Positions 14,401 through 22,933 of a stretch of 64,000 nucleotides of DNA are shown piece after piece. Position numbers and translations under genes: made by a program. Where the stretch lies: positions 496,001-560,000 of the forward strand of contig NZ_JAHVHV010000001.1 in NCBI RefSeq assembly GCF_019802085.1. The letters run 5' to 3'. The number at the start of each line of letters is the position of its first letter. Position 1 is the stretch's first letter. The notes beneath the pieces were generated by a model, which searched no databases, was not told where the DNA came from, and was given only the letters and a program-made list of their open reading frames with translations. This DNA comes from Ferrimonas balearica. GTDB taxonomy: Bacteria > Pseudomonadota > Gammaproteobacteria > Enterobacterales > Shewanellaceae.

Positions 14401-17400
14401 TGCTGCTGTCGGACGTTTCCATCAAGCGGCCGGTGATGGCCGTGGTGCTGTCACTGCTGCTGACCCTGTTCGGCCTGGTCTCCTTCACCAAGCTGTCGGT
14501 GCGCGAGCTGCCGGACGTGGACGTGCCCATCGTCTCCATCACCGTGACCTACGAGGGCGCCTCGGCGGCGGTGATGGAGAACCAGGTCACCAAGCCCATC
14601 GAGGACCAGCTGTCCGGGATCTCCGGCATCGACACCATCGAGTCCACCAGCCGCAACGGCTCCAGCCAGATCACCGTCAAGTTTGACCTGGAGTGGGACA
14701 TCCTCGAAGGGCTGTCCGACGTGCGGGATGCCGTGGCTCGGGCCCAGCGCAGCCTGCCGGACGACGCCGACGACCCCATGGTGCTCAAGGCCAACGTCAC
14801 CGGCGATGCGGTGATCCGCCTCTCCCTGCGCAGCTCGGAGATGGATCGCATCGACCTGACCGACTACGCCGACCGGGTGCTGGTGGACCGCCTCTCTCTG
14901 GTTACCGGCGTCAGCCAGGTGGATCTCTACGGCGATCTGGAGCGGGTGATCTACCTGCAGCTGGACCCCAGCGCCATGGCCGGACGGGGGATCTCCGTGG
15001 CCATGGTGGAGAACGCCCTGAACAACCAGAACCTGGAGCTGCCCGCCGGCCAGCTGCGCAACCGCGACCAGGTGATGTCGGTGCGCCTGGAGCGGGTGCT
15101 CAACTCGGCGGAGGATTTCGAGCGGGTGGTGGTGCGCTACGACGAGCAGGGCAGCCCCATCTACCTGTCGGACATCGCCACCATCTTCGACGGTGCCAAG
15201 ACCGAGAACAGCACCTTTAAGAGCAATGGCCTCAACGCCCTGGGTTTTGCCATCGGCGCCCAGTCCGACGCCAACCCCATCAATGTCGCCAAGGGCGTGC
15301 GCGCCCTGGTGGACCAGATCCAGCCGCAACTGCCCGCCGGCATGGAGCTGGAGGTGGCCTACGACGCCACCATCTTCATCGAGCGCTCCATCAACGAGGT
15401 GTACCAGACCCTCTTTGTGACCGCGGGCCTGGTGGTGCTGGTGCTCTACCTCTTCCTGGGCCAGGCCCGGGCCACCCTGATCCCGGCGGTGACGGTGCCA
15501 GTGTCGTTGATCGCCGCCTTTATGGTGGCCCAGTTCGCCGGCTTCTCGCTGAACATCCTCACCCTGATGGCGCTGATCCTGGCCATCGGCCTGGTGGTGG
15601 ACGACGCCATCGTGGTGGTGGAGAACATCTTCAAACACCTGGAGCGGGGCAGCTCGCCTCTGGTGGCCGCCTACGAGGGCACCCGGGAGGTGGGCTTTGC
15701 GGTGATCGCCACCACTGCGGTACTGGTGATGATCTTCCTGCCCATCGCCTTTGCCGGCGGCATGGTGGGCAAGTTCTTTACCGAGTTTGCCGTGACCCTG
15801 GCGGTGGCGGTGATCTTCTCCTCCCTCATCGCCCTGACCCTCACCCCGGTGATGGGCTCGGCGCTGCTCAAAGCCAACGTCAAACCCAACCGCTTCAACG
15901 CCTGGGTCAACCGCCAGTTCAGCGCCCTGGAGCAGGCCTACCAGCGCGCCCTGGAGCGGGTGATCCGCTACAAGTGGGCCGGCCCGGCGGCCATCGTGCT
16001 GACCCTGGTGGCCGCGGCGCTGATGTTCCCCCGCATCAACACCGAGTTCACCCCCTCGGAGGATCGCGGCGTGCTCTTCGTCTACGTCAAGGGCGCCGAG
16101 GGCACCGCCTACGACCGCATGGTCAAGAACATGGAAGCGGTGGAGGCCAAGCTGCTGCCGCTGATGTCCGAGGAGGGCCCGCTGCAGGCGATGAACTTCT
16201 CCACCCCGGCCTTTGGCAACCGGGGCGACCAGACCGGCTTCTTCGTGCTGCTGCTCAAAGACTGGGCCCAGCGGGACCAGCACAGCTCCGAGATCCTCGC
16301 CCAGCTGCGTCGGGATCTGGTGGGCATCCCCGATGTGCGGGTGTTCCCCATGGGCCCCGGCTTCGGCGGCGGCAGCTCCGAACCCATCCAGTTCGTGCTC
16401 GGCGGCGCCGACTACGACGAGCTGGATCACTGGGCCCACACCCTGATTGAAGCCACCGCCGAGCGCCCGGAAGTGCGCGACCTGGACAGCGACTACTCGG
16501 AAACCACCCCGGAGCTGCTGGCCCGGGTGGACCTGGACGCCGCCGCCCGGGTGGGGATCAGCCCCCGGGACATCGCCCGCACTTTGGAGGCGGTGCTCGG
16601 TGGGGTCAGCCGCACCACCTTCGTCGACCGCGGCGAGGAGTACGACGTCTACCTGCGGGGCGACATCGACCGCTTCACCGACGCCTCCCAGTTGTCGGGG
16701 ATCTACATGACCACCCCCAGTGGCGAGCGGATCTCCATGGCCAGCCTGGTGGCCTTCGAGGAGATCGGCGCGGCCCATCGCCTCAAGCGCTACCAGCGCA
16801 GCAAGTCGGTCACCATCCAGGGCCACGTGGGCGAAGGCCACACCCTGGGCGAGGCCCTGGCGCTTTTGGAGCAGACCGCCCGGGACACCCTGCCGGCGGA
16901 CATCACCGTCGACTATGCCGGGGAGTCCAAGGACTACAAGGAGAACCAGGCGGACACCTTCTTAGTGTTCGGCCTGGCCCTGCTGGTGGCCTACCTGGTG
17001 CTGGCGGCCCAGTTTGAGAGCTTCATCAACCCGCTGGTGATCATGCTGACGGTGCCCCTGGGGATCGCCGGCGCCCTGATGGGCCTGCTGCTGACCGGCG
17101 AGAGCCTCAACCTCTACAGCCAGGTGGGGATGATCATGCTTATCGGCATGGTGACCAAGAACGGCATCCTCATCGTCGAGTTCGCCAACCAGCTGCGGGA
17201 CAAGGGCCTGGCGTTCGAGCAGGCGGTGGTGCAGGGGGCCAGCTCCCGTCTGCGTCCCATCCTGATGACCGCCTTCACCACGCTGTTTGGCGCGGTGCCC
17301 CTGCTGATGGCCACCGGCGCCGGCGCTGAGAGCCGCTACGCCATTGGGGTGGTGATCTTCTTCGGCATGGCGCTGGCCACGGTGATCACCCTGTTCATCG

Positions 17401-17495
17401 TGCCCATGATGTACCGCCTGATGGCCAAGGGCACCCACTCGCCGGATCACCGCACCAAGGAGCTGGCCCAGGCCCTCGAAGCCCACCGGGGCTGA
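14400..17495 (+). CDS. RND family efflux pump inner-membrane subunit, system 1
   Basis: 1031-residue proton-driven multidrug-type exporter with 12 predicted helices and two large periplasmic loops. Proton-relay aspartates are D401-D402 in GLVVDDAIVVVENI, and the partner lysine lies in the GMVTKNGILIVEFANQ segment near residue 920. The N-terminal SIKRPVMAVVLSLLL matches the HAE-1/AcrB class rather than the heavy-metal CusA class. The start overlaps the adaptor stop by one base. Substrate is not predictable. It ends 15 bases before a terminator. Confidence 0.93.
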   Translation: MLLSDVSIKRPVMAVVLSLLLTLFGLVSFTKLSVRELPDVDVPIVSITVTYEGASAAVMENQVTKPIEDQLSGISGIDTIESTSRNGSSQITVKFDLEWDILEGLSDVRDAVARAQRSLPDDADDPMVLKANVTGDAVIRLSLRSSEMDRIDLTDYADRVLVDRLSLVTGVSQVDLYGDLERVIYLQLDPSAMAGRGISVAMVENALNNQNLELPAGQLRNRDQVMSVRLERVLNSAEDFERVVVRYDEQGSPIYLSDIATIFDGAKTENSTFKSNGLNALGFAIGAQSDANPINVAKGVRALVDQIQPQLPAGMELEVAYDATIFIERSINEVYQTLFVTAGLVVLVLYLFLGQARATLIPAVTVPVSLIAAFMVAQFAGFSLNILTLMALILAIGLVVDDAIVVVENIFKHLERGSSPLVAAYEGTREVGFAVIATTAVLVMIFLPIAFAGGMVGKFFTEFAVTLAVAVIFSSLIALTLTPVMGSALLKANVKPNRFNAWVNRQFSALEQAYQRALERVIRYKWAGPAAIVLTLVAAALMFPRINTEFTPSEDRGVLFVYVKGAEGTAYDRMVKNMEAVEAKLLPLMSEEGPLQAMNFSTPAFGNRGDQTGFFVLLLKDWAQRDQHSSEILAQLRRDLVGIPDVRVFPMGPGFGGGSSEPIQFVLGGADYDELDHWAHTLIEATAERPEVRDLDSDYSETTPELLARVDLDAAARVGISPRDIARTLEAVLGGVSRTTFVDRGEEYDVYLRGDIDRFTDASQLSGIYMTTPSGERISMASLVAFEEIGAAHRLKRYQRSKSVTIQGHVGEGHTLGEALALLEQTARDTLPADITVDYAGESKDYKENQADTFLVFGLALLVAYLVLAAQFESFINPLVIMLTVPLGIAGALMGLLLTGESLNLYSQVGMIMLIGMVTKNGILIVEFANQLRDKGLAFEQAVVQGASSRLRPILMTAFTTLFGAVPLLMATGAGAESRYAIGVVIFFGMALATVITLFIVPMMYRLMAKGTHSPDHRTKELAQALEAHRG

Positions 17496-17510
17496 AACTC
17501 GGCCCACCCC

Positions 17511-17542
17511 AAAACGCCCACCCTGACCGGTGGGCGTTTTTT
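17511..17542 (+). terminator. Terminator after RND system 1
   Basis: AACGCCCACC / GGTGGGCGTT stem with an A4 5' flank and a T6 tract, 16 bases after the stop. Confidence 0.9.
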
Positions 17543-17650
17543 GTGCGCCCGGCTTTGTGATCCCGTCGCGGTTTTGCGCTTCTGCCCCCTCGCCAAGGGG
17601 GCGGCCCGGGCGTAGACTTGCCGCCCTTTTTCCCTTGGATTGGCGCCACC

Positions 17651-18838
17651 ATGCTGCAGTCGTTCAAGGCCTGGTTGCCGGTGTGGATGCTGGCCCTGGC
17701 CGCCTTTGTATTCAACACCACCGAGTTTGCCCCAGTGGGGCTGCTGGCGGACCTGGGTGAGAGCTTCGGCCGCTCGGCGGTGCAGATGGGCCCCATGCTG
17801 ACCGTCTACGCCGCGGTGGTGGCCCTGGCTTCCCTGCCGGCGGTGTTGCTGCTGGCTCGCCAGGAGCGCCGCTCGCTGCTGCTGATGCTGCTGGCCCTCT
17901 TTATCGCCAGCCACGTGGTGACGGCGCTGGCCCAGCACTACCAGGTGCTGCTGGCCGGTCGAGTGGGGATCGCCCTGGCCCATGCGCTGTTCTGGGCCAT
18001 CACCCCCGCCCTGGTGGTGCGTCTGGCCCCCGAAGGGCAGGGCGCCAAGGCATTGGGCCTGCTGGCCACCGGCACCGTGCTGGCGCTGGTGCTGGGCATT
18101 CCGGTGGGACGCATCGTCGGACAGTTGCTGGGCTGGCGCATCACCTTCGCCCTGGTGGGGCTGGCGGCGCTGCTGCTGATGCTGGGCCTGTGGCGTCGAC
18201 TGCCCCGCCTTGAGGCGGAGCGCGGCGGCGACTGGCGCAGCCTGCCGGGCCTGCTGTCCCATCGGCCCCTGCTGCTGCTCTACCTGCTCACCACGTTGCT
18301 GGTGACGGCCCAGTTTGCTGTTTACACCTACCTGGAGCCGCTGTTGCAGCAGCACTTCCACTACCGCCCCGGGGTGACCACCACCATGCTGCTGCTGTTC
18401 GGCGGCGCCGGATTGCTGGGCAGCATGCTGTTTGGCCGCTACCAGGCCCGTCACGCCCACCGGCTGCTGACTTTGGCGGTGGTGGTGCTGGGGGCCTGTG
18501 TGGTGGCCCTGCCCCTGCTGGGCCACCACCCGCTGCTGCTGGGCGGCCTCTGCCTGGTGTGGGGGGCGGCGATGATGCTGATGGGACTGTCGCTGCAGGC
18601 CAAGGCCCTGGCCCTGGCGCCCCAGGCCACCGACGTGGCCATGGCGATCTACTCGGCGCTGTTCAACGTGGGGATCGGCAGTGGCGCCCTGCTGGGCAGC
18701 CAGGTGGCCAGCCGCATCGGTGTGGACAACAACGGCCTGGTGGCGGGGGCCCTGGTGGCGCTGGCACTGCTGCCCCTGTGGTTGCTGGGCCGCGGTGATC
18801 GCACGGAGGATGATGCCCTGGCTGCCGCCCGTGCCTGA
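17651..18838 (+). CDS. sotB: Sugar efflux MFS transporter SotB
   Basis: 395-residue, 12-helix major facilitator protein, nearly the same length as E. coli SotB/YdeA (396). Diagnostic stretches are AFVFNTTEFAPVGLL at the N-terminus, LATGTVLALVLGIPVGRIVG in the middle and LALAPQATDVAMAIYS near the C-terminus. In E. coli SotB exports arabinose and related sugars and limits sugar-induced stress; the physiological substrate here may differ. The start at 17651 was chosen to match the family, ignoring an upstream in-frame ATG at 17618. It stands alone between a terminator and the LRR lipoprotein pair. Confidence 0.9.
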   Translation: MLQSFKAWLPVWMLALAAFVFNTTEFAPVGLLADLGESFGRSAVQMGPMLTVYAAVVALASLPAVLLLARQERRSLLLMLLALFIASHVVTALAQHYQVLLAGRVGIALAHALFWAITPALVVRLAPEGQGAKALGLLATGTVLALVLGIPVGRIVGQLLGWRITFALVGLAALLLMLGLWRRLPRLEAERGGDWRSLPGLLSHRPLLLLYLLTTLLVTAQFAVYTYLEPLLQQHFHYRPGVTTTMLLLFGGAGLLGSMLFGRYQARHAHRLLTLAVVVLGACVVALPLLGHHPLLLGGLCLVWGAAMMLMGLSLQAKALALAPQATDVAMAIYSALFNVGIGSGALLGSQVASRIGVDNNGLVAGALVALALLPLWLLGRGDRTEDDALAAARA

Positions 18839-18974
18839 GCGCCATGTAATCAGGATGTAGCGGTGACGATAGTCAAAGGTAAAAGTTGGCGAAAGCCCTT
18901 GTGTCGAAGCCGGTTCGCCGTGAGGTTGAGCCCTGGGCAGGAGCCCGGAATGATGCGCACAAGGAGGCGAGCCG

Positions 18975-19862
18975 ATGCGATATTTGGGAGTACTGGGGGC
19001 CGCGGCGCTGATGCTGGCCGGCTGTGGCAGCGACAGCGACCGTTACAACGAACTGGACGACATCCGTTTTACGTCCGAACCCCTTCAGGCCTGCTTCGAC
19101 GCCCAGCGCCGTGACGAGGGCTGGACCCGGGTCAGCCAGGTGGGGGTCCTCTACTGCTACGACAGCGAGGTGGATACCCTCGATGGCATCGAGGCGCTGA
19201 CCGCGCTGCAATACCTGCTGATCATCTCCGAGTCGCTGACCGACGTCACCCTGCCCAGCACTTTGCTGTTTGCCGACATCAGCAGCCCGCTGTTGGCGGA
19301 CATTGACCTCTCCCACGGCCAAAGGGTGCACACCCTGGGCCTGCGCACCCCGCTGATAGGCGACCTGGACCTCAATGCGCTGCCCATGCTTAATGTCCTG
19401 GCGCTGCAGGAGTTGCCGCTGACCACCTTCGATGCCCAGGCGGTGCCCAATCTGGCCCACCTGGTGCTGATCGACACCCCGCTTCAGCAGCTGGACCTGA
19501 GGCCCATCCACGCCCTGGTGCAGCTGGATCTCTACGACAACGCCAACCTGACTCAGCTGACGTTGGGCACACAGCCTCAGTTTCGGGCCGGCTTTATCCG
19601 CAACAACGCCCTGACCGCGCTGGATCTCTCCGGGGCGCCCCTGCTCGAGGCGCTGGATCTGAGCGCCAACCGACTGACCGGGCTGGATCTGACCGCCAAC
19701 ACCGAGCTGCGGCAATTCCGGGCCCAGAGCAACGCCATCACCGAGATGCGTTTCGACTACAACCGCAAGCTGGGGTACCTGGATCTTATCGACAATCCGC
19801 TGACCGGCGAGATGAAGCAGTACATCGACACCCTGGACTGGGTGGCCGAGCGCCATTATTGA
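18975..19862 (+). CDS. LRR-like lipoprotein, first of a tandem pair
   Basis: 295-residue predicted lipoprotein: the signal ends LAGC (C17), followed by GSDSD. The mature part is leucine-rich, with repeated units of about 20-22 residues in the form LxxLxLxxxxLxxLDL, clearest from residue 200 on (ALDLSGAPLLEALDLSANRL). These resemble irregular bacterial leucine-rich repeats and predict a solenoid on the cell envelope, probably for protein binding. The C-terminus ends LDWVAERHY. AAGGAGG precedes the ATG. It is followed 17 bases later by a diverged paralogue with the same signature ends. Function unknown. Confidence 0.75.
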   Translation: MRYLGVLGAAALMLAGCGSDSDRYNELDDIRFTSEPLQACFDAQRRDEGWTRVSQVGVLYCYDSEVDTLDGIEALTALQYLLIISESLTDVTLPSTLLFADISSPLLADIDLSHGQRVHTLGLRTPLIGDLDLNALPMLNVLALQELPLTTFDAQAVPNLAHLVLIDTPLQQLDLRPIHALVQLDLYDNANLTQLTLGTQPQFRAGFIRNNALTALDLSGAPLLEALDLSANRLTGLDLTANTELRQFRAQSNAITEMRFDYNRKLGYLDLIDNPLTGEMKQYIDTLDWVAERHY

Positions 19863-19879
19863 ACCGCCAAGGAGGCACC

Positions 19880-20713
19880 ATGAAACGACAGGGATGGATC
19901 TTGGCCGCGGCGCTGGCGCTGGCCGGCTGTGGCAGTGACAGCAGTTCCCGCGACGAATTGGCGGGCATCACCTTCGAGTCGCCGGCGCTGCAGCAGTGTT
20001 TCGATGACATCCGTAACCAGTTTGAGCTGACTACGCTCACCGACTTCATCATGCTGCACTGCGACGGCTACCCCATCAGCAACCTGGCGGGGATCGAGGC
20101 GCTGCCCTACCTGCAGTCGGTGCTGTTCGAGGGGGACGCCTTGACCTCCCTGGCGCTGCACGACAACCCCGAGATCTGGCAGGTGCTGCTGACCACCCCC
20201 CAGCTGGCGAGCCTGGATCTTTCCGGCCTGCCGAAGCTGGAAAACCTCTGGGTGCGCGCCGGGCCGGAGCTGACCACGCTGGATCTCACCCACAACCCCC
20301 TCCTGTCCCGGGTGCACCTCTCCCAGACCGGGCTGAGCGCGGTGGCGCTGGATGCGCATCATGAGCTGACCGAGCTGAACGTAAGCGAGAATCCGAACCT
20401 GTCCACCCTGGCCCTGGGGGACAGCCCGGCGCTGTACGGCTTGTGGGGCTATGAGAACGCGTTGACGGAGTTGAACCTGACCGGCTTGCCGGCGCTTGAG
20501 GTGCTGAGCGTCCCCTGGAACGCGCTGAGCGGCCTTGACGTCGCCGCCAACACCCAACTGGAGGTGCTGCTGGCCAGCTTCAATCACATCGAGACCATCA
20601 ACCTGGATCAGAACGCCCAGCTGCGCACCCTGCTGCTGCTGGAAAACCCCCTCAGCGACGAGACCCGGGCCTATCTGGATGGCCTGGACTGGGTGGCCGA
20701 GCGCTACTACTGA
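19880..20713 (+). CDS. LRR-like lipoprotein, second of a tandem pair
   Basis: 277-residue paralogue of the upstream gene. It shares the LAGCGSDS lipobox region (C17), the ITFESPALQQCFD-type N-terminal segment, the leucine-rich repeats and the ending LDWVAERYY, but the central repeats have diverged extensively. A strong AAGGAGG lies upstream of the ATG at 19880; a longer start at 19859 would overlap the preceding gene and is less likely. The pair is probably one transcript. An envelope-displayed binding solenoid is inferred; no partner can be named. Confidence 0.75.
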   Translation: MKRQGWILAAALALAGCGSDSSSRDELAGITFESPALQQCFDDIRNQFELTTLTDFIMLHCDGYPISNLAGIEALPYLQSVLFEGDALTSLALHDNPEIWQVLLTTPQLASLDLSGLPKLENLWVRAGPELTTLDLTHNPLLSRVHLSQTGLSAVALDAHHELTELNVSENPNLSTLALGDSPALYGLWGYENALTELNLTGLPALEVLSVPWNALSGLDVAANTQLEVLLASFNHIETINLDQNAQLRTLLLLENPLSDETRAYLDGLDWVAERYY

Positions 20714-20717
20714 GCCG

Positions 20718-22931
20718 TCACTGGGGTTTGGCTGGCTGGGTCGGGGCCTCGACCCAGCCCAGCACGTCCTTGATCACCGACCAGCGGGGCTGCTTGGGCT
20801 TGGCGTTCTTGCCCAGGATCCAGTAGTTGTAGAGTCTATCCACGTAGCCGGAGGCGCGCTGCAGCTCCAGCCAGGAGTTGAGGAACAGGTGCAGCTCCAC
20901 GTTGTCCTTGGCCACCACATAGGCCACCGGGAAGGATTTGACCTCCTTGCGGTTATACAGGGTGGTGTACTCCGGGTAGAGCATGGTCCAGGTTTTCCCC
21001 GCCTCCAGGCTGATCAGCAGCCCATCCCAGGTCTCCTGGTCGTCCTCGAAGAACAGCCGGTCTGACTCGATCCGCTCGAAGCTCAGGTTGGGGAATTTCT
21101 GCTTGAGCGCCGGGACGATGGCGTAATCCCCTACTGAGGCCACCTTGAGCGGGCCGGCGTCTCGCACCATCTGATCCGTGGCAAACTCATCCGCCCGGTA
21201 ATCCTTGACCACGAAGGCGTAGTGCAGGGTCAGTACCGGGTTGGTGAAGCCCACGTACTGCAGCCGGTTGGTGGTCATCTGCAGTCCGGAGATCACCACA
21301 TCGAAGCGACCGCGGTTGAGATCCTCCAACACGCCGCTGGAGGAGTAGGGGATAAAGGCGACCTCCAGCTCCATTTCGCTGGCCAGTTTGTTCATCATCT
21401 CCACGTCCAGCCCCACCAGCTGGTTGTTGGCGTTGAAGAAGGAGAAGGGCACCTGCAGTGGGTTGTAGCCCACCCGCAGAAGGCCGCTTTCGCGAATGGC
21501 GTCCAGGCTGCGGGGCGCCGAGGTGGGAGGCAGCTCCCGGGGCACAAAGTTGCTCACCCGATCCGGCAGGGTCTCGGCGGAGGTCATCTGGGCCACCACT
21601 TCGTCCATCTCGTACTCGGTGTCCACCACCTTGGAGAGCAGCACCGCCGTGCCCACCAGGATCCCCCCCATCACCACCGGCGTCAGACCGGCGTAGATCA
21701 CCACCCGGCGCAGGTTGAGCTTGGCGCAGCCGGCCAGCATGGCGGTGCCTCCCACCGCCAGGACAAAGAGGTTCATTGCCGCCAGCAATGAGGTGAAGCG
21801 GCTGGTGAACAAGCTGGAGACCATGTAGAGCTGGAAGAGATCCGAGGGCAGCTCCAGGCTGTCCAGCAGCATGGGCACCGTCAGGTAGACGCTGCCAAAC
21901 AGGCTGATGAGGCCGTTGATCGCCATCGGCAGGTAGGTGGCGAAGTCCAGCTCGGCACCGGCAAACCAGGCGGCGAACAGCACGAAAACGATGGTCAGCA
22001 GTTTGCCCAGGTTTGGGAAGGAGAACACCACTGGGATGATGACGTTGGCGTAGTCGTCGGTCTCCTCGCTGCCAATGTTGTACTTGTGGAACAGCTCCTT
22101 GGTGTGCTCAATCAGCAGCGGCAGGATGATGAAGATGTTGCCGGCGGCAAAGGCGGTGATCAGGGCGTCCTTGGCGATGCCCGTGAGATCCCGGTAGGAG
22201 AAGGGGGTGATCACCGCCACCAGGGCCGGCAGCAGCCAGTAACTGAGGATCACCGTCATCACCACGTGGGCGGCGAAGTAGACCTGCAGACGCTGAAACT
22301 CCTCGATGTCCATGGTGCCGGCGGTGGCGGCGGTCATGGCGAAGATCCCCAGCGGCATCAGCTTGACGATGTAACCGGTGACCCGGTTGAAAGCGTCCCC
22401 CAGCAGTTGCAGCGGCTTGAGCAGGGCGGACTTGTCCTCGATGCCAATCAGCGCCACCCCGGTGGCCACGCAGAACAGCACGATGGCGGGGATGTAACTG
22501 TTGGACATGGAGAAGAAGGGGTTGGCGGGGATGTAGAGATCCAGCAGGCTCACCGGGCGGGGATCCTCCAGCACCGACAGGCTGAAAAAGTCCCCCGCCT
22601 GCCAGCTGGGGAAGGTGAACTTCACCAGGTACATGATCACCAGACCGAAGGCCCAGATCACCAACATCAGCTTACCGACGTTCAGAGCCAGGCTGCGGGC
22701 CTGGTGGTAGGAGAGGTTCCCCAGGCTGGAGATGAGGGAGACCATGATGTAGGGGATGATGGTCATCTGCAGCAGTTTGACGAAGGCGTCGCCGATCACC
22801 GACATCCAGGCCAGGGTCTCACCGAAGAACAGGCCGGCCAGGATCCCGGCGATAAAGGAGAGCAGCACCAGGGTGGACATGCTCATCTTCTTTTTTTCAG
22901 GGGCGGGGGTCGCCGCAGTGGCGGTGGCCAT
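20718..22931 (-). CDS. Cation:dicarboxylate/amino-acid symporter fused to a periplasmic solute-binding domain
   Basis: 737-residue two-domain protein. Residues about 15-435 are a DAACS/GltP-DctA type secondary transporter: multiple helices, a serine-poor reentrant region near 255-275 and the C-terminal LAVGGTAMLAGCAKL segment. After a linker (about 440-475), residues 475-715 form a family-3 extracytoplasmic solute-binding domain, with LLRVGYNPLQVPFSF, LVGLDVEMMNKLASEM and FDVVISGLQMT elements. This domain normally belongs to ABC systems; here it should hang on the periplasmic face and hand substrate (an amino acid or dicarboxylate) to the symporter. The gene is followed 2 bases later by the BshA-like gene's end, in reverse order of transcription, so glycosyltransferase and transporter probably share a transcript. 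Confidence 0.9.
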   Translation of the reverse strand: MATATAATPAPEKKKMSMSTLVLLSFIAGILAGLFFGETLAWMSVIGDAFVKLLQMTIIPYIMVSLISSLGNLSYHQARSLALNVGKLMLVIWAFGLVIMYLVKFTFPSWQAGDFFSLSVLEDPRPVSLLDLYIPANPFFSMSNSYIPAIVLFCVATGVALIGIEDKSALLKPLQLLGDAFNRVTGYIVKLMPLGIFAMTAATAGTMDIEEFQRLQVYFAAHVVMTVILSYWLLPALVAVITPFSYRDLTGIAKDALITAFAAGNIFIILPLLIEHTKELFHKYNIGSEETDDYANVIIPVVFSFPNLGKLLTIVFVLFAAWFAGAELDFATYLPMAINGLISLFGSVYLTVPMLLDSLELPSDLFQLYMVSSLFTSRFTSLLAAMNLFVLAVGGTAMLAGCAKLNLRRVVIYAGLTPVVMGGILVGTAVLLSKVVDTEYEMDEVVAQMTSAETLPDRVSNFVPRELPPTSAPRSLDAIRESGLLRVGYNPLQVPFSFFNANNQLVGLDVEMMNKLASEMELEVAFIPYSSSGVLEDLNRGRFDVVISGLQMTTNRLQYVGFTNPVLTLHYAFVVKDYRADEFATDQMVRDAGPLKVASVGDYAIVPALKQKFPNLSFERIESDRLFFEDDQETWDGLLISLEAGKTWTMLYPEYTTLYNRKEVKSFPVAYVVAKDNVELHLFLNSWLELQRASGYVDRLYNYWILGKNAKPKQPRWSVIKDVLGWVEAPTQPAKPQ

Positions 22932-22933
22932 GG

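Noticed and set aside
14451..16841. Minus-strand open frame of 796 codons inside the RND pump gene, and a similar 846-codon frame at 25495-28035.
   Set aside because: Antisense shadows of the two pump genes; His/Gly/Gln-rich composition with no domain or ribosome site.
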